From Natronobeatus ordinarius (lineage in GTDB: Archaea; Halobacteriota; Halobacteria; Halobacteriales; Natrialbaceae), in contig NZ_CP101456.1 in NCBI RefSeq assembly GCF_024362485.1, forward strand, positions 1,860,001 through 1,924,000: 64,000 bases of DNA, given 5' to 3'. Positions 7,602 to 14,191 of this stretch are shown piece by piece; position 1 is the stretch's first letter, and every line of letters starts with the position of its first letter. A program made the position numbers and the translations under genes. Below the pieces are notes generated by a model that was not told where the DNA came from, ran no database searches, and saw only the letters and a program-made list of their open reading frames with translations.

Positions 7602-9359
7602 CTACGTTCTTTCGGCCCCGCCCTCAATGGCGCCGCTGTAGACGACGCCTCGCTCGGCGTCGATCGTCACGTCTGTCCCCGACTCGAGCTCGGAGAGATC
7701 GACGCCGCTGAGCATCGGCACGTCGAGTTCGCGCGCGACGAGTGCGGGATAGCCGGTCATCCCTCGTCGCGCGTCGACGATCCCGCCGATCCGTTGCAGA
7801 TCGCCGTCGAACTGTTCGTCGAAGCCCGGACCGAGCGTGACGATCCCGCCGTCGGGAACGTCCTCGAGACCCCCGTCTGTGACGTGTGCGATCGGCCCCG
7901 AGACGCGCCCTTCGACGACCACGCGACCCGTCGCTAGCGTCTCCGCGGCGACGTGGACTTTCAGCATGTTGGTCGTGTTCGCACCTTCGAGGTGAGTCAT
8001 CATCCCACAGAGGACGACGACGGTGTCCCCGCTTTCTGCGACGCCGGCGTCGAGCGCCGACTGGACCGCCCGCTGGATCACCGCGTCGGCTCCCTGGTCG
8101 GACACCTCGGCGAAAAGCGGCGTGATCCCCCAGGAGAGGGCGAGCTTCCGGCGGACCGACTGGGTCTGAGTCGACGCCACGACGGGCACCCCGGGCCGGT
8201 ACTTCCCCGTCTTGAGCGCCGTGTAGCCTGACTCGGTCGCCGCGACGATCGCGTCCGCCCCGACGTCTCGCGCCAGAAAGCGCGCCGCCCGCGCCAGCGC
8301 GTCCGTCCGGGCGTCACCCGGCGCTGGCACCCGTGCCTCGAGGAGTTCCCGGTACTCCTCGGAGCCTTCGACCTGGCGGACGATGCGGTCCATCGACTCG
8401 ACGACCGCGACCGGGTGGTCGCCGACCGCGGTCTCGGCCGAGAGCATCACCGCGTCGGTGCCGTCGAGGACGGCGTTCGCCACGTCCGAGGCCTCCGCGC
8501 GCGTCGGCCGTCGGGCGTGGACCATCGAGTCGAGCATCTCCGTCGCCGTGATCACCGGGCTCCCCGCGTTCCGACACTGGCGGATGATCCGCTTTTGGAT
8601 CATCGGGACGTCCTCCATCGGACACTCGACGCCTAAGTCCCCACGAGCGACCATCACCCCGTAGGAGGCGTCGATGATCTCCGGTAAGTTCTCGACGGCG
8701 CCCGCCCGTTCGATCTTCGAGACGGTCGGGATCTCCGCGCCGAGTTCCTCGAGCACCTCGCTGACCTCGTAGACGTCCTCCGCGTCGCGGACGAAACTCG
8801 CCGCGACGAAGTCGACGTCCTTCTCGGCTGCGAGTTCGAGCTCTGCCCGATCGCTCTCGGTGACGATCTCGAGGTCGAGGTCGACGCCGGGGACGTTGAC
8901 GCCCTGTCGGCCTGCCAGGTCGCCGCCGCTGTCGACGCGAGCGACGACTTCCCCGCCGACGGTGTCGACGACCGTCGTCTCGATCATGCCGTCTGAGAGG
9001 AGCACCCGGTCGCCGGCCTCGACGCGACCGATCGGCGTCGAGAGGCCGACCACGTCGGGCGTCACCTCCTCGCCCTCGACGAACCGGATTTTAGAGCCGG
9101 TCTCGAGGTGAATCGTCTCCCCGTCGGGCAGCGGTGCGGTCCGGATCTCCGGCCCCTGGAGGTCGAGCATGACGGCGACGGGTTCGGGTTTGGCCTCGTC
9201 GACCGCCCGGACGCGGTCGATCAACTCGGCCCGATCGGCCGGCGTCCCGTGGCTCGCGTTCAGCCGCGCGACGGACATCCCCGCCTCCGCAAGCTCTCGG
9301 ATCGTGCGCTGATCGCTCGAGGCAGGCCCGAGCGTACAGACGATCTTCGCGTTTCTCAT
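7602..9359 (-). CDS. pyk: Pyruvate kinase with C-terminal PEP-utilizer-like domain
   Basis: This 585-residue enzyme converts phosphoenolpyruvate and ADP to pyruvate and ATP. The start M-R-N-A-K-I-V-C-T-L-G-P-A-S is the typical N-terminus. The catalytic barrel holds the K-I-E-R and G-D-L-G-V-E motifs and the D-G-T-D-A-V-M-L-S-A-E-T segment. After the usual pyruvate kinase C-domain there is an extra portion of about 110 residues ending in L-D-V-P-M-L-S-G-V-D-L. It resembles the swivelling His domain of PEP-utilizing enzymes, as in the 587-residue Bacillus-type enzyme, but its G-x-x-x-H position should be checked. An A/T box about 28 bases upstream supports the ATG at 9359. Confidence 0.93.
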   Translation of the reverse strand: MRNAKIVCTLGPASSDQRTIRELAEAGMSVARLNASHGTPADRAELIDRVRAVDEAKPEPVAVMLDLQGPEIRTAPLPDGETIHLETGSKIRFVEGEEVTPDVVGLSTPIGRVEAGDRVLLSDGMIETTVVDTVGGEVVARVDSGGDLAGRQGVNVPGVDLDLEIVTESDRAELELAAEKDVDFVAASFVRDAEDVYEVSEVLEELGAEIPTVSKIERAGAVENLPEIIDASYGVMVARGDLGVECPMEDVPMIQKRIIRQCRNAGSPVITATEMLDSMVHARRPTRAEASDVANAVLDGTDAVMLSAETAVGDHPVAVVESMDRIVRQVEGSEEYRELLEARVPAPGDARTDALARAARFLARDVGADAIVAATESGYTALKTGKYRPGVPVVASTQTQSVRRKLALSWGITPLFAEVSDQGADAVIQRAVQSALDAGVAESGDTVVVLCGMMTHLEGANTTNMLKVHVAAETLATGRVVVEGRVSGPIAHVTDGGLEDVPDGGIVTLGPGFDEQFDGDLQRIGGIVDARRGMTGYPALVARELDVPMLSGVDLSELESGTDVTIDAERGVVYSGAIEGGAERT

Positions 9360-9481
9360 ACCCGACCGTACTGCCAAGGTTGGCAAAAAGGTAGGGAGTT
9401 CGATTCGAGCACCACCCGACGTCACGCGGCCGTGCACCTGCCACGCCAACCGTTTTGAGACGGTATCAGCTAGCCCGTTGT

Positions 9482-9769
9482 ATGGTCACTTACGCATCGT
9501 TTATCGACGTCGACGACCGGACGGTCCAGAACGCACAGGAGCTCGCGTCGATCTGGGGCGAGATCAAGACCGAACTCGAATCCCACGACGCGGAACTGCT
9601 CGAGTCGTACGCCATCCTCGGCGGGCACGACTTTCTGGTGATCTTCGACGCTCCGGATCGTGAGGGGGCGTTCAAGTCCGCACTGACGCTCCATCGTCAC
9701 GGTCTCGACTGCGAGACCGTTCCACTCGTCGACACCGACGACTTTGCCCATCTCGTCGACGAGATCTGA
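9482..9769 (+). CDS. GYD domain protein
   Basis: This 95-residue protein is a single GYD-type ferredoxin-like domain, with the L-E-S-Y-A-I-L-G-G-H-D-F-L-V-I-F-D segment that defines the family at residues 40-56. Such small alpha/beta proteins are widespread in archaea and bacteria and have no established function. The ATG at 9482 is preceded by CGTTTTGAG about 26 bases upstream, which suits a leaderless start. No operon partners. Confidence 0.8.
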   Translation: MVTYASFIDVDDRTVQNAQELASIWGEIKTELESHDAELLESYAILGGHDFLVIFDAPDREGAFKSALTLHRHGLDCETVPLVDTDDFAHLVDEI

Positions 9770-9889
9770 CGGCACTGCGTCTCGGCCGAACACCGACCGA
9801 ACCAGGACGAGCGGGTGCAACGCGGCCGTTCGGCGCTCGATTCGTCACGACAGATCACGGATCGTGAACGACTGGCCGGTCCAAAAAGG

Positions 9890-9897
9890 TTATAATT
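9890..9897 (+). promoter_or_regulatory. TATA box of tatA
   Basis: TTATAATT lies about 30 bases before the tatA ATG and is one of the clearest promoter boxes in the window. Confidence 0.6.
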
Positions 9898-9922
9898 GGC
9901 AGCGGGTAAGCCACGCATAGAG

Positions 9923-10210
9923 ATGGTAGCCGAAATTGCACCGCTGTTCGTCCCCACTCCAGGGGGTCCAGAACTACTGATAATCCTCTTCATCGCCATC
10001 TTGCTGTTCGGGGCGAGCAAGATCCCGAAGCTGGCGCGGTCGACGGGTGAGGCCATGGGCGAGTTCCAGAAGGGGCGTGAAAAGGTCGAGACCGAACTCG
10101 AGGAGATGCGTGAAACCGGCAACTACGACCTCGACGATGACGACGACAGCTTCGTCGACACCGAGCCGGTGACGCGAGAGGACGAGGAAACCGACACGGA
10201 AACCAACTGA
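9923..10210 (+). CDS. tatA: Twin-arginine translocase subunit TatA
   Basis: This 95-residue protein has the TatA/E architecture: a short N-terminus, one membrane helix (about residues 16-31), the F-G-A-S-K-I-P-K hinge, an amphipathic helix containing L-A-R-S-T-G-E-A-M-G, and an acidic tail. TatA multimers form the pore for folded twin-arginine substrates, of which haloarchaea have many; the window itself encodes several predicted ones, including the Sco1-like, TlpA-like and subtilase proteins. The gene is monocistronic here, and a tRNA gene follows 15 bases after its stop. Confidence 0.92.
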   Translation: MVAEIAPLFVPTPGGPELLIILFIAILLFGASKIPKLARSTGEAMGEFQKGREKVETELEEMRETGNYDLDDDDDSFVDTEPVTREDEETDTETN

Positions 10211-10225
10211 TCGCTTTTCTCGAGG

Positions 10226-10298
10226 GGGCGTGTGGCCTAGCGGAGAGGGCAGGAGGTTCCTAACCTTCTGATCGCGGGTTCGAATCCCGTCACGCCCG
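10226..10298 (+). tRNA. tRNA-Arg (anticodon CCT)
   Basis: The 73-base cloverleaf folds fully by eye. The acceptor GGGCGTG (10226-10232) pairs with CACGCCC (10291-10297). The D stem is GCCT/GGGC. The anticodon stem GGAGG/CCTTC carries the loop TTCCTAA, with anticodon CCT at 10259-10261. The T arm is GCGGG-TTCGAAT-CCCGT. It reads AGG codons. No intron is present and CCA is not encoded. Its 3' end is repeated exactly at 10394-10415. Confidence 0.95.
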
Positions 10299-10393
10299 TT
10301 ATCGTGCCGAGCGATAGCGAGGCCGATAACGGATCGTGCGGGATTCGAATCAGACTGAGGTTCTGCGAGCGACGCGAGCAGGTTCTCAGGCGT

Positions 10394-10415
10394 GGTTCGA
10401 ATCCCGTCACGCCCG
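10394..10415 (+). repeat. Exact 22-base copy of the tRNA-Arg 3' end (candidate att site)
   Basis: The bases at 10277-10298 (end of the T stem through the discriminator of the tRNA) recur without change here, 117 bases downstream in the same orientation. Integrases that target tRNA genes leave exactly this kind of 3'-end duplication. No integrase gene lies between the copies. Confidence 0.6.
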
Positions 10416-10498
10416 AACCTACGGCCCTCAACTGCCTCGAGCGAACTCCCCACGATCCGATCGCTGGCCGCCCCGGGCCTCATCGCGCTGCCAGTCGC

Positions 10499-10565
10499 CT
10501 CGAGCCTCGTCCCACCGATTAGCGACTCGAGCCTCGTCCCACCGATTAGCGACTCGAGCCTCGAG
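10499..10565. repeat. 27-base tandem repeat, two full units plus a partial
   Basis: Units at 10499-10525 and 10526-10552 are identical; each begins CTCGAGCCTCG and ends GATTAGCGA. A third partial unit (CTCGAGCCTCGAG) follows at 10553-10565. It is non-coding and lies just before the promoter of the next gene. The copies have not diverged, so the duplication is recent. Confidence 0.8.
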
Positions 10566-10607
10566 AGCACTGTTCGACGGCAGTCATGACCACCGCGCCG
10601 GAGTCCG

Positions 10608-10616
10608 ATACTATTT
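10608..10616 (+). promoter_or_regulatory. TATA-like box before the short ORF upstream of the M20 peptidase
   Basis: ATACTATTT is centred 30 bases before the ATG at 10642 and about 134 bases before the peptidase start. The spacing fits transcription starting at the short ORF. Confidence 0.45.
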
Positions 10617-10641
10617 GTCCCGTGAGTACCCTGTCGAAGAC

Positions 10642-10749
10642 ATGACGACCACTGACAGACCACGCGAGCAGTACACGTTCTCACGTCCGATTCACGCGGG
10701 CAGAGACGACATCGTTCCCCGACTCGCGACCGCGGAGGGGTCGGCGTGA
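10642..10749 (+). CDS. Candidate 35-residue upstream ORF coupled to the M20 peptidase
   Basis: The ATG at 10642 opens a 35-codon frame whose TGA (10747-10749) overlaps the GTG start of the peptidase by GTGA. The peptide is not recognised; it contains a P-R-E-Q-Y-T-F-S-R-P-I-H stretch. Support is the A/T box at the leaderless distance and the start/stop overlap; against it, open frames are common in GC-rich DNA. It could be a leader peptide or simply untranslated leader. Confidence 0.3.
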   Translation: MTTTDRPREQYTFSRPIHAGRDDIVPRLATAEGSA

Positions 10750-11948
10750 CGACGGGTGACGGTGGAGGACCGGACAGCGCGGATTCGAAGGCCTACCCCA
10801 CGTCGCTCGAGGAGCTGATCGCCGAACTCGTCCGCCGCGAGTCCGAAAATCCGCCGGGGAACGAGCGCGCCTGCGCCGAGTACATTCACGAGTGGTTCGG
10901 CCATCACGGAATCGAGTCGACGCTCGTCACCGAACCCGACGAGACGCGCCCGCAGGTCGGTGCGCGCGTCGGCGACGGGAGTCCCGCGCTCGTCCTCAAC
11001 GGCCACGTGGACGTCGTGCCGGCCGGCGACGTCGACGCCTGGACGAACGACCCGTACGAGCCGGTGATCGAGGACGGCCGCCTCTACGGCCGGGGGAGCG
11101 TCGACATGAAAGCCGGCCTCGCGCTCGCGATGCTCACAGCGCTCGAGTTCGTACCCGACCTCGAGAGCGGCGAGCTCGAGGGATCGATCGTCGTCCACGC
11201 GGCGATGGGTGAGGAGACGGGCGACCCCGGGACGAAGACGCTGCTCGAGTCCGGATTCGACGGCGACTACGGGATCGTCCTCGAGCCGACGTCGTTTCGC
11301 GTGGCCACGAGCGCGAAGGGACTCGGGTGGTACGAGCTGACCGTGCCGGGCGAGCCGGCGCACGCGAGTCAGCCCGAGCGGGGGCACAACCCCATCGACG
11401 ACCTCCGGGTCGTCCTCGAGCGCATCGAGGCCTACGACGAGGAGCTCCGCGAACGCGAGGACGACCTGGTCGGGCAGGCGTACGCGACCGTCACCGAGGT
11501 CGTCGCCGGCGGCGACTCGAACAAGGCCGTTTTCCCCGAGGAGGCGCTCGTCACGCTCGACCGTCGCGTCCTCCCCGGCGAGACGCTCGAAGCGGTGGAT
11601 GCGGAAGTGGACGTGCTGGTCGAAGACGTTCGCGAGGCGGGTATCGACCTCGAGTGGCGCCGGACGGCGACGTACGAGGCGGCCGCGATTCCCGTCGACA
11701 GCCCGCTCGCCGAGACCGCCCGCGAGCACACGGCGGCCGTCACGGACGCGTCGACCGAGCCGTGGGGCATCCGCGCCTCGACCGACGTGCGCAACTTCGT
11801 GAACGACGCGGGACTCGAGGCGATCACCTGGGGTCCGGGGAGTCTCGAGCAGGCCCACACGATCGACGAGTACGTCGACCTCGCCGAGGTCGAGGCGGGT
11901 CGGGAGATTCTCGAGCGAGTGACTCGAGAGCTGCTCGCTGGTGAGTGA
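10746..11948 (+). CDS. M20-family metallopeptidase (ArgE/DapE/carboxypeptidase G2-like)
   Basis: This 400-residue two-zinc hydrolase has the family ligands in order: H87-V-D89 (in L-N-G-H-V-D-V-V), D120 in G-S-V-D-M-K-A-G, and E156-E157 in M-G-E-E-T-G-D. The insert between about 190 and 300 is the dimerisation domain. Members hydrolyse amide bonds of acyl-amino acids or small peptides (acetylornithine, succinyl-diaminopimelate, carboxypeptidase); the substrate here is not resolved. The GTG start is chosen because the N-terminus is short and acidic and no later start keeps the first helix. It converges on the trmJ-like gene with 7 bases between stops. Confidence 0.88.
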   Translation: MTTGDGGGPDSADSKAYPTSLEELIAELVRRESENPPGNERACAEYIHEWFGHHGIESTLVTEPDETRPQVGARVGDGSPALVLNGHVDVVPAGDVDAWTNDPYEPVIEDGRLYGRGSVDMKAGLALAMLTALEFVPDLESGELEGSIVVHAAMGEETGDPGTKTLLESGFDGDYGIVLEPTSFRVATSAKGLGWYELTVPGEPAHASQPERGHNPIDDLRVVLERIEAYDEELREREDDLVGQAYATVTEVVAGGDSNKAVFPEEALVTLDRRVLPGETLEAVDAEVDVLVEDVREAGIDLEWRRTATYEAAAIPVDSPLAETAREHTAAVTDASTEPWGIRASTDVRNFVNDAGLEAITWGPGSLEQAHTIDEYVDLAEVEAGREILERVTRELLAGE

Positions 11949-11955
11949 CGGGGAG

Positions 11956-12735
11956 TTATTTCCCTTTTTGATCCGGTCGCTCGGTCGCCCGTCTGAGCAG
12001 CCCGAGGAAGGTGTTCACCTCCCGTTCGGTGAGGTCCGCTCGGCCGTACACCCGGCGGATCATCCGCATCGTCTTCTCGCGTTTCTCTTCGGGATGGTTG
12101 AGTTCCTCGAGTAGCTCTCCCCACCCGTCGTACAGCCGCTCGAGCAGCGGCTCGGGGGACCGGACGCGCTCGACGTCGGGGAGCTGGGTCTCCTCGAGGG
12201 CGAGGTCGCGCAGTTCGTAGAGGGTGATCGTCGCGGCCTGGCCGAGGTTGAGGACGGGGTAGTCGGCGTTGGCGGGGATCGAGCAGATCTCGTCGATCCG
12301 GGCGAGTTCCGCGTTGGTGAGGCCGACGCGCTCGCGGCCGAAGACGAGGGCGGTGGGGGCCTCGACCGTCGGCAGGCGGTCGGCCAGTTCGGCGGGCGTC
12401 GAGAACGGGAAGCGGACATGGTTGCGGTCGTCCTCGTTCGTGACGGCCGTACAGCCGATCGTGTGGTAGTGCTCGACGAGGCGCTCGAAGGTGACTTCCC
12501 GGGCGTTTGGGAGGACGTCCTCGCGGGCGTGGCCCGCGAAGCCGTAGGCCTCGCCGTCGGGGTCGAGTTCCGGCGGGTCGACGAGCAACAGCTCCTCGAA
12601 GCCGAAGTTCTTCATCGCTCGAGCGATCGTGCCGACGTTGCCGGGCGTCTTGGCGTCGACGACGGCGACGGCCGGCGGCGTTCGGCCGCGTCGCTCGCCG
12701 CCCGACTCGTCGAGGGGGTATTCGTCCGCGGTCAT
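11956..12735 (-). CDS. trmJ: SpoU/TrmJ-type RNA 2'-O-methyltransferase
   Basis: This 259-residue SPOUT enzyme begins with the A-V-V-D-A-K-T-P-G-N-V-G-T-I-A-R-A-M-K-N-F-G motif (about 25-45) and has the knot motifs V-F-G-R-E-R-V-G-L and P-V-L-N-L-G-Q-A-A. The order and length fit TrmJ, which methylates the 2'-OH of position 32 in tRNA using S-adenosylmethionine. About 80 C-terminal residues form the helical extension seen in archaeal TrmJ. The gene symbol rests on family likeness; another tRNA or rRNA target is possible. A short ORF ends in an ATGA overlap with its start. Confidence 0.8.
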   Translation of the reverse strand: MTADEYPLDESGGERRGRTPPAVAVVDAKTPGNVGTIARAMKNFGFEELLLVDPPELDPDGEAYGFAGHAREDVLPNAREVTFERLVEHYHTIGCTAVTNEDDRNHVRFPFSTPAELADRLPTVEAPTALVFGRERVGLTNAELARIDEICSIPANADYPVLNLGQAATITLYELRDLALEETQLPDVERVRSPEPLLERLYDGWGELLEELNHPEEKREKTMRMIRRVYGRADLTEREVNTFLGLLRRATERPDQKGK

Positions 12736-12815
12736 CCGTCGTCCTCCTCGAGTCGACTCGACGATCCGTCGGTCCCGTCGAGGCGGCTCGTCGATCCGCG
12801 GTCCACTGTCGCCAT
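12732..12815 (-). CDS. Candidate 27-residue upstream ORF coupled to trmJ
   Basis: The ATG at 12815 opens a 27-codon frame rich in Ser, Arg, Asp and Gly, with a duplicated S-R-L-(D/E) pattern, whose TGA overlaps the trmJ ATG. An A/T box (CACTTTTTGT, 12839-12848) lies about 28 bases before this ATG, the leaderless distance. It may be a leader peptide or chance. Confidence 0.3.
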   Translation of the reverse strand: MATVDRGSTSRLDGTDGSSSRLEEDDG

Positions 12816-12847
12816 GTCGTGGGGGTTCGCGCGAACGGACAAAAAGT

Positions 12848-12860
12848 GCCGGTTACCGGC
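12848..12860. promoter_or_regulatory. Inverted repeat GCCGGT-T-ACCGGC beside the trmJ promoter
   Basis: A perfect 6-base inverted repeat with a single-base centre abuts the A/T box on its upstream side. It is in the right place for an operator or BRE-overlapping site, but no regulator is known. Confidence 0.3.
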
Positions 12861-13019
12861 CGCCACCGGCGGTGTGGCTCACGGCCACCAGGACCCTGCG
12901 CCGTCTGGAGAATCGACGACGATCGGGCCGAACCGAGCTGAATCGGCGTCGATCGGATCGGGGCGACCCGACGGTATCATATCGGTCGGCGTAGTGGATC
13001 GTTCTCGGTCGACTGCCCG

Positions 13020-14117
13020 ATGAGCCGCGCCGCTCTGACACTCCGCCACGTCGGTTACGCCCTCCGGGTCCTGGTGACGTTCGTCCTCGTGGTCGCCGTC
13101 GTCACCGCCGGGACACTCACCATCGGGTACGCCGCGGGCGTCGTCGGTGTCCCGTCGCTTGAGGGCGCCGACGTCGAGGTCGGCGCGGTCGAGCGCTCAC
13201 ACACCGAGGTGCGAACGCACCTAGTCGTCGACAATCCGAATCCCGTGAGCGCGGAATCAGCAGCCGTCTCGGCCGAATACACCGTCAGGCTGAACGACGC
13301 CGAGGTGGCCGCGGAGACCGGCGAGCGGCTCACGCTCGAGCCCGGTCGCTCGACCGAGACGCTCACCACCCAGGTTCACCACGACCGGATTCCGGCGTGG
13401 TGGGCCTCACACGTGTCCAGCGGCGAGCGGACCGACGTCGTCGTCGAGGAGGAGGTCTCGAGCGACCTGTTCGATCGGGGGATCGCCGTCGAGGAGACCC
13501 GGACCGTCGAGACCGACCTCCTCTCGTCGTTCCGATCCGAGCAAACGCGACCGATCGCGGTCGCCGGGGCACAGACGCTGTTCGTCAACGCCACGCGGGC
13601 GGAGTGGGGTGCGGTCGACGAGCGACGGACCGAACTCGAGCTCGCGTTCGACGTGTACAATCCCGGGGCGAACGTCTCGGTCACGGCCGTCCGATACGTC
13701 CTCACCGTGAACGACGTCGTCCTCGGCGAGGGGGCAATCGACCGCGAGTACGTCATCGAGTCAGGCGAGGAGACGACGGTCGACGGAACGGTGGCGTTCG
13801 AGAACGAGCGGCTCGTGACGTGGTGGCGCAGCCACCTCGAGAACGACGAGACGTCACACCTCCGCCTCGAGTTCGAGGCCGTCGCCGAACTGCCGGACGG
13901 GTCGACGATCACCGTGGCGCTCGACGACCTCACCCACGAAGAGACGATCGAAACCGACCACGGTGGTGGCGACGGGGTCGATGGCGACGGGGTTGATCAC
14001 GATGGGGTCGATGGCGACGGGGTTGGTGACGATGAGGTCGATGACGACGGGGTTGATCACGATGGCAATCGTGGCGGCGTAGAAGGTGATGGGACCGACC
14101 GATCGCCGCGGCCGTGA
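13020..14117 (+). CDS. LEA type 2 (WHy-like) protein with Asp-Gly repeat tail
   Basis: This 365-residue protein has one N-terminal membrane segment (about residues 12-40) followed by two LEA2/WHy-like beta-sandwich units (about 50-160 and 180-310). Each unit has a V-x-N-P-N/V-Y-N-P-G strand (V-D-N-P-N-P near 75) and the A-E-Y-T-V-R-L-N-D type hairpin. LEA2 proteins are linked to desiccation or stress protection in plants; in haloarchaea the role is unknown. The last 50 residues are a low-complexity run of five-residue D-G-V-D-x units ending R-S-P-R-P. An A/T box at about 12975-12981 precedes it. Confidence 0.75.
   Translation: MSRAALTLRHVGYALRVLVTFVLVVAVVTAGTLTIGYAAGVVGVPSLEGADVEVGAVERSHTEVRTHLVVDNPNPVSAESAAVSAEYTVRLNDAEVAAETGERLTLEPGRSTETLTTQVHHDRIPAWWASHVSSGERTDVVVEEEVSSDLFDRGIAVEETRTVETDLLSSFRSEQTRPIAVAGAQTLFVNATRAEWGAVDERRTELELAFDVYNPGANVSVTAVRYVLTVNDVVLGEGAIDREYVIESGEETTVDGTVAFENERLVTWWRSHLENDETSHLRLEFEAVAELPDGSTITVALDDLTHEETIETDHGGGDGVDGDGVDHDGVDGDGVGDDEVDDDGVDHDGNRGGVEGDGTDRSPRP
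13968..14073 (+). repeat. 15-base coding repeat (five-residue D-G-V-D-x units)
   Basis: About seven imperfect 15-base units (GATGGCGACGGGGTT-like and GATCACGATGGGGTC-like) make up the 3' part of the LEA2 gene. The high similarity at the DNA level suggests expansion by slippage or unequal recombination. Confidence 0.75.
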
Positions 14118-14191
14118 CCGACGTCCCTGTGGCGTCCCGACGAGCGCCGCGTCCCGTTACGTTTTACCCCGCCGAAGCCGAACCAGGGGCA

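Larger units (their letters stand above)
10299..10641. other. Gene-free stretch with decayed tRNA-derived and tandem repeat sequence
   Basis: No convincing gene is present. It holds a further T-arm-like GGGATTCGAAT at 10340-10350, an exact copy of the tRNA 3' end at 10394-10415, and a 27-base tandem repeat at 10499-10565. The mix suggests remnants of integration and excision at the tRNA. Confidence 0.55.

Noticed and set aside
10331-10415. A possible second tRNA gene after tRNA-Arg
   Set aside because: Only T-arm-like and acceptor 3' sequence is present; no acceptor 5' half, D arm or anticodon arm can be folded, so it is treated as a 3'-end duplication.
10499-10565. CRISPR-like repeats
   Set aside because: The units are directly adjacent without unique spacers and there are no cas genes, so this is a simple tandem repeat.
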